Source: Letharia columbiana (Eukaryota; Ascomycota; Lecanoromycetes; Lecanorales; Parmeliaceae). Taken from it: a stretch of DNA of 44,017 bases. Where the stretch lies: the NCBI RefSeq assembly GCF_014066305.1, contig NW_023501141.1, positions 1 through 44,017 on the forward strand, in the 5' to 3' direction. The number at the start of each line of letters is the position of its first letter. The stretch's first letter is position 1. Shown one piece after another: positions 43,353 through 44,017 of the stretch. Below the pieces are notes generated by a model. It was given only the letters and a program-made list of their open reading frames with translations, did not search any database and was not told the DNA's origin. A program made the position numbers and the translations under genes.

Positions 43353-44017
43353 AAATTTCTTTCAGATTTTCATTTTATTATTTTGCGTCTTTTTATAATA
43401 ATATTAAGATCTAAGATTATGAAAGCGGATACGCTAAATTTAATAGCGTTCTCGATTTTTAATTATCTAGTCTACTTCCTTCTTTATATATTACTTCATT
43501 TGAAATCTTTTAGTAATCTATAATCGCGACGCTAAAATCTATAGGCCGTATCTACTTTAATATATTTTATTTAATAATAACTTCTATATACTATAACGCG
43601 CGAAGCTAAATATTTTAGTATCGCGCGTTATTGCGAGTAATATACTTAATTAGATTTAGCTTTACTCTACTTAAAAATTAATATTATCTATTATTATAAG
43701 TAATATATTTAATTAGATCTAGCTTTATACTATTATTATTATATATAATTTATTTAATTAAATATCGTTAATAAGTTATTATTGTCTATAGATAACATTT
43801 ATCTAAATAAAAAATAAATTCTCTTTTACTTTATCTCTAACTACTTTAATATAGGATTTTATCTTTAACTTATATTTATTACGCGCTTACTATATATTTA
43901 ATCTAATCTTATCTCTTATAAGAATATAGTTTTTCTTTCTCTACTCTCTTTTATTCGTTATAATAACTCGTTCTAAAAAGACCTTAGAAGAAAAATGCGC
44001 CTCCGCTCGCGAGGTTA

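Larger units (their letters stand above)
40430..44017. repeat. Large AT-rich block with RIP-like composition
   Basis: From about 40430 to 43285 CA and TG are nearly absent while scattered CG remains (ATCGCTTATT, TTACTCGATAG). No reading frame survives. This is the expected end state of RIP on multicopy DNA. From 43285 to the window end composition stays AT-rich but with more CG and a different texture. The block could be a relic transposon cluster, or part of a centromeric or subtelomeric isochore. Confidence 0.8.

Overview
The window looks like nuclear DNA of a filamentous ascomycete (Pezizomycotina; a dothideomycete is my best guess). The genes have short introns (about 50-170 bp) with GT(A/G)-AG borders. 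The recognisable families are typically fungal: a vanadium haloperoxidase, a DUF3431 protein, a GT32 mannosyltransferase, and small secreted proteins. There are blocks of very AT-rich DNA in which CpA and TpG are almost missing while CpG survives, the usual footprint of repeat-induced point mutation (RIP). I saw no bacterial operon, CRISPR array or convincing tRNA.

Layout. An AT-rich RIP-like block lies at about 490-1260. A gene island follows from 2.0 to 39.5 kb. The window ends in a second, larger AT-rich block (about 40.43-44.0 kb) built from degenerate direct and inverted repeats. Genes that look intact are: a three-exon MFS transporter (2014-3657); a small secreted Cys-containing protein (5913-6479, minus); a membrane-anchored aspartic-protease-like protein whose catalytic motifs are degenerate (6829-9400, minus); a secreted protein (10491-11377); an intronless vanadium chloroperoxidase with every active-site residue in place (12360-14201); a four-TM protein (22013-23282, minus); a signal-bearing hypothetical (27057-27677); a GT32 glycosyltransferase (32021-33360, minus); a four-exon SDR oxidoreductase (36375-37395, minus); and a DUF3431 type II membrane protein (38352-39515). 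A SprT-like metalloprotease (about 30566-31327) has a clear catalytic core but no visible ATG.

Between them lies a gene graveyard. It includes a hypothetical gene running into a hexanucleotide repeat (4384-5427), an unidentified remnant (11405-12001), a PAN-like secreted protein with frameshifts (15988-17630), a flavin-reductase-like gene with an internal TAA and a homopolymer-damaged 5' end (19535-20386), an N,N-dimethylformamidase beta-like gene with several frameshifts and stops (23986-25685, minus), an UNC-93-like transporter relic (25984-26331), a short conserved hypothetical (28614-29027, minus) and a RING/IBR-like gene with two stops (35574-36077). Many of the stops are TAA or TAG where CAA or CAG would fit, which is the CpA to TpA change expected from RIP leaking into, or acting on, this region. 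The genes do not form an obvious pathway; the window reads as an accessory, possibly subtelomeric or repeat-flanked, compartment with one potentially active halogenating enzyme. All identifications are from reading the sequence; no database search was run.
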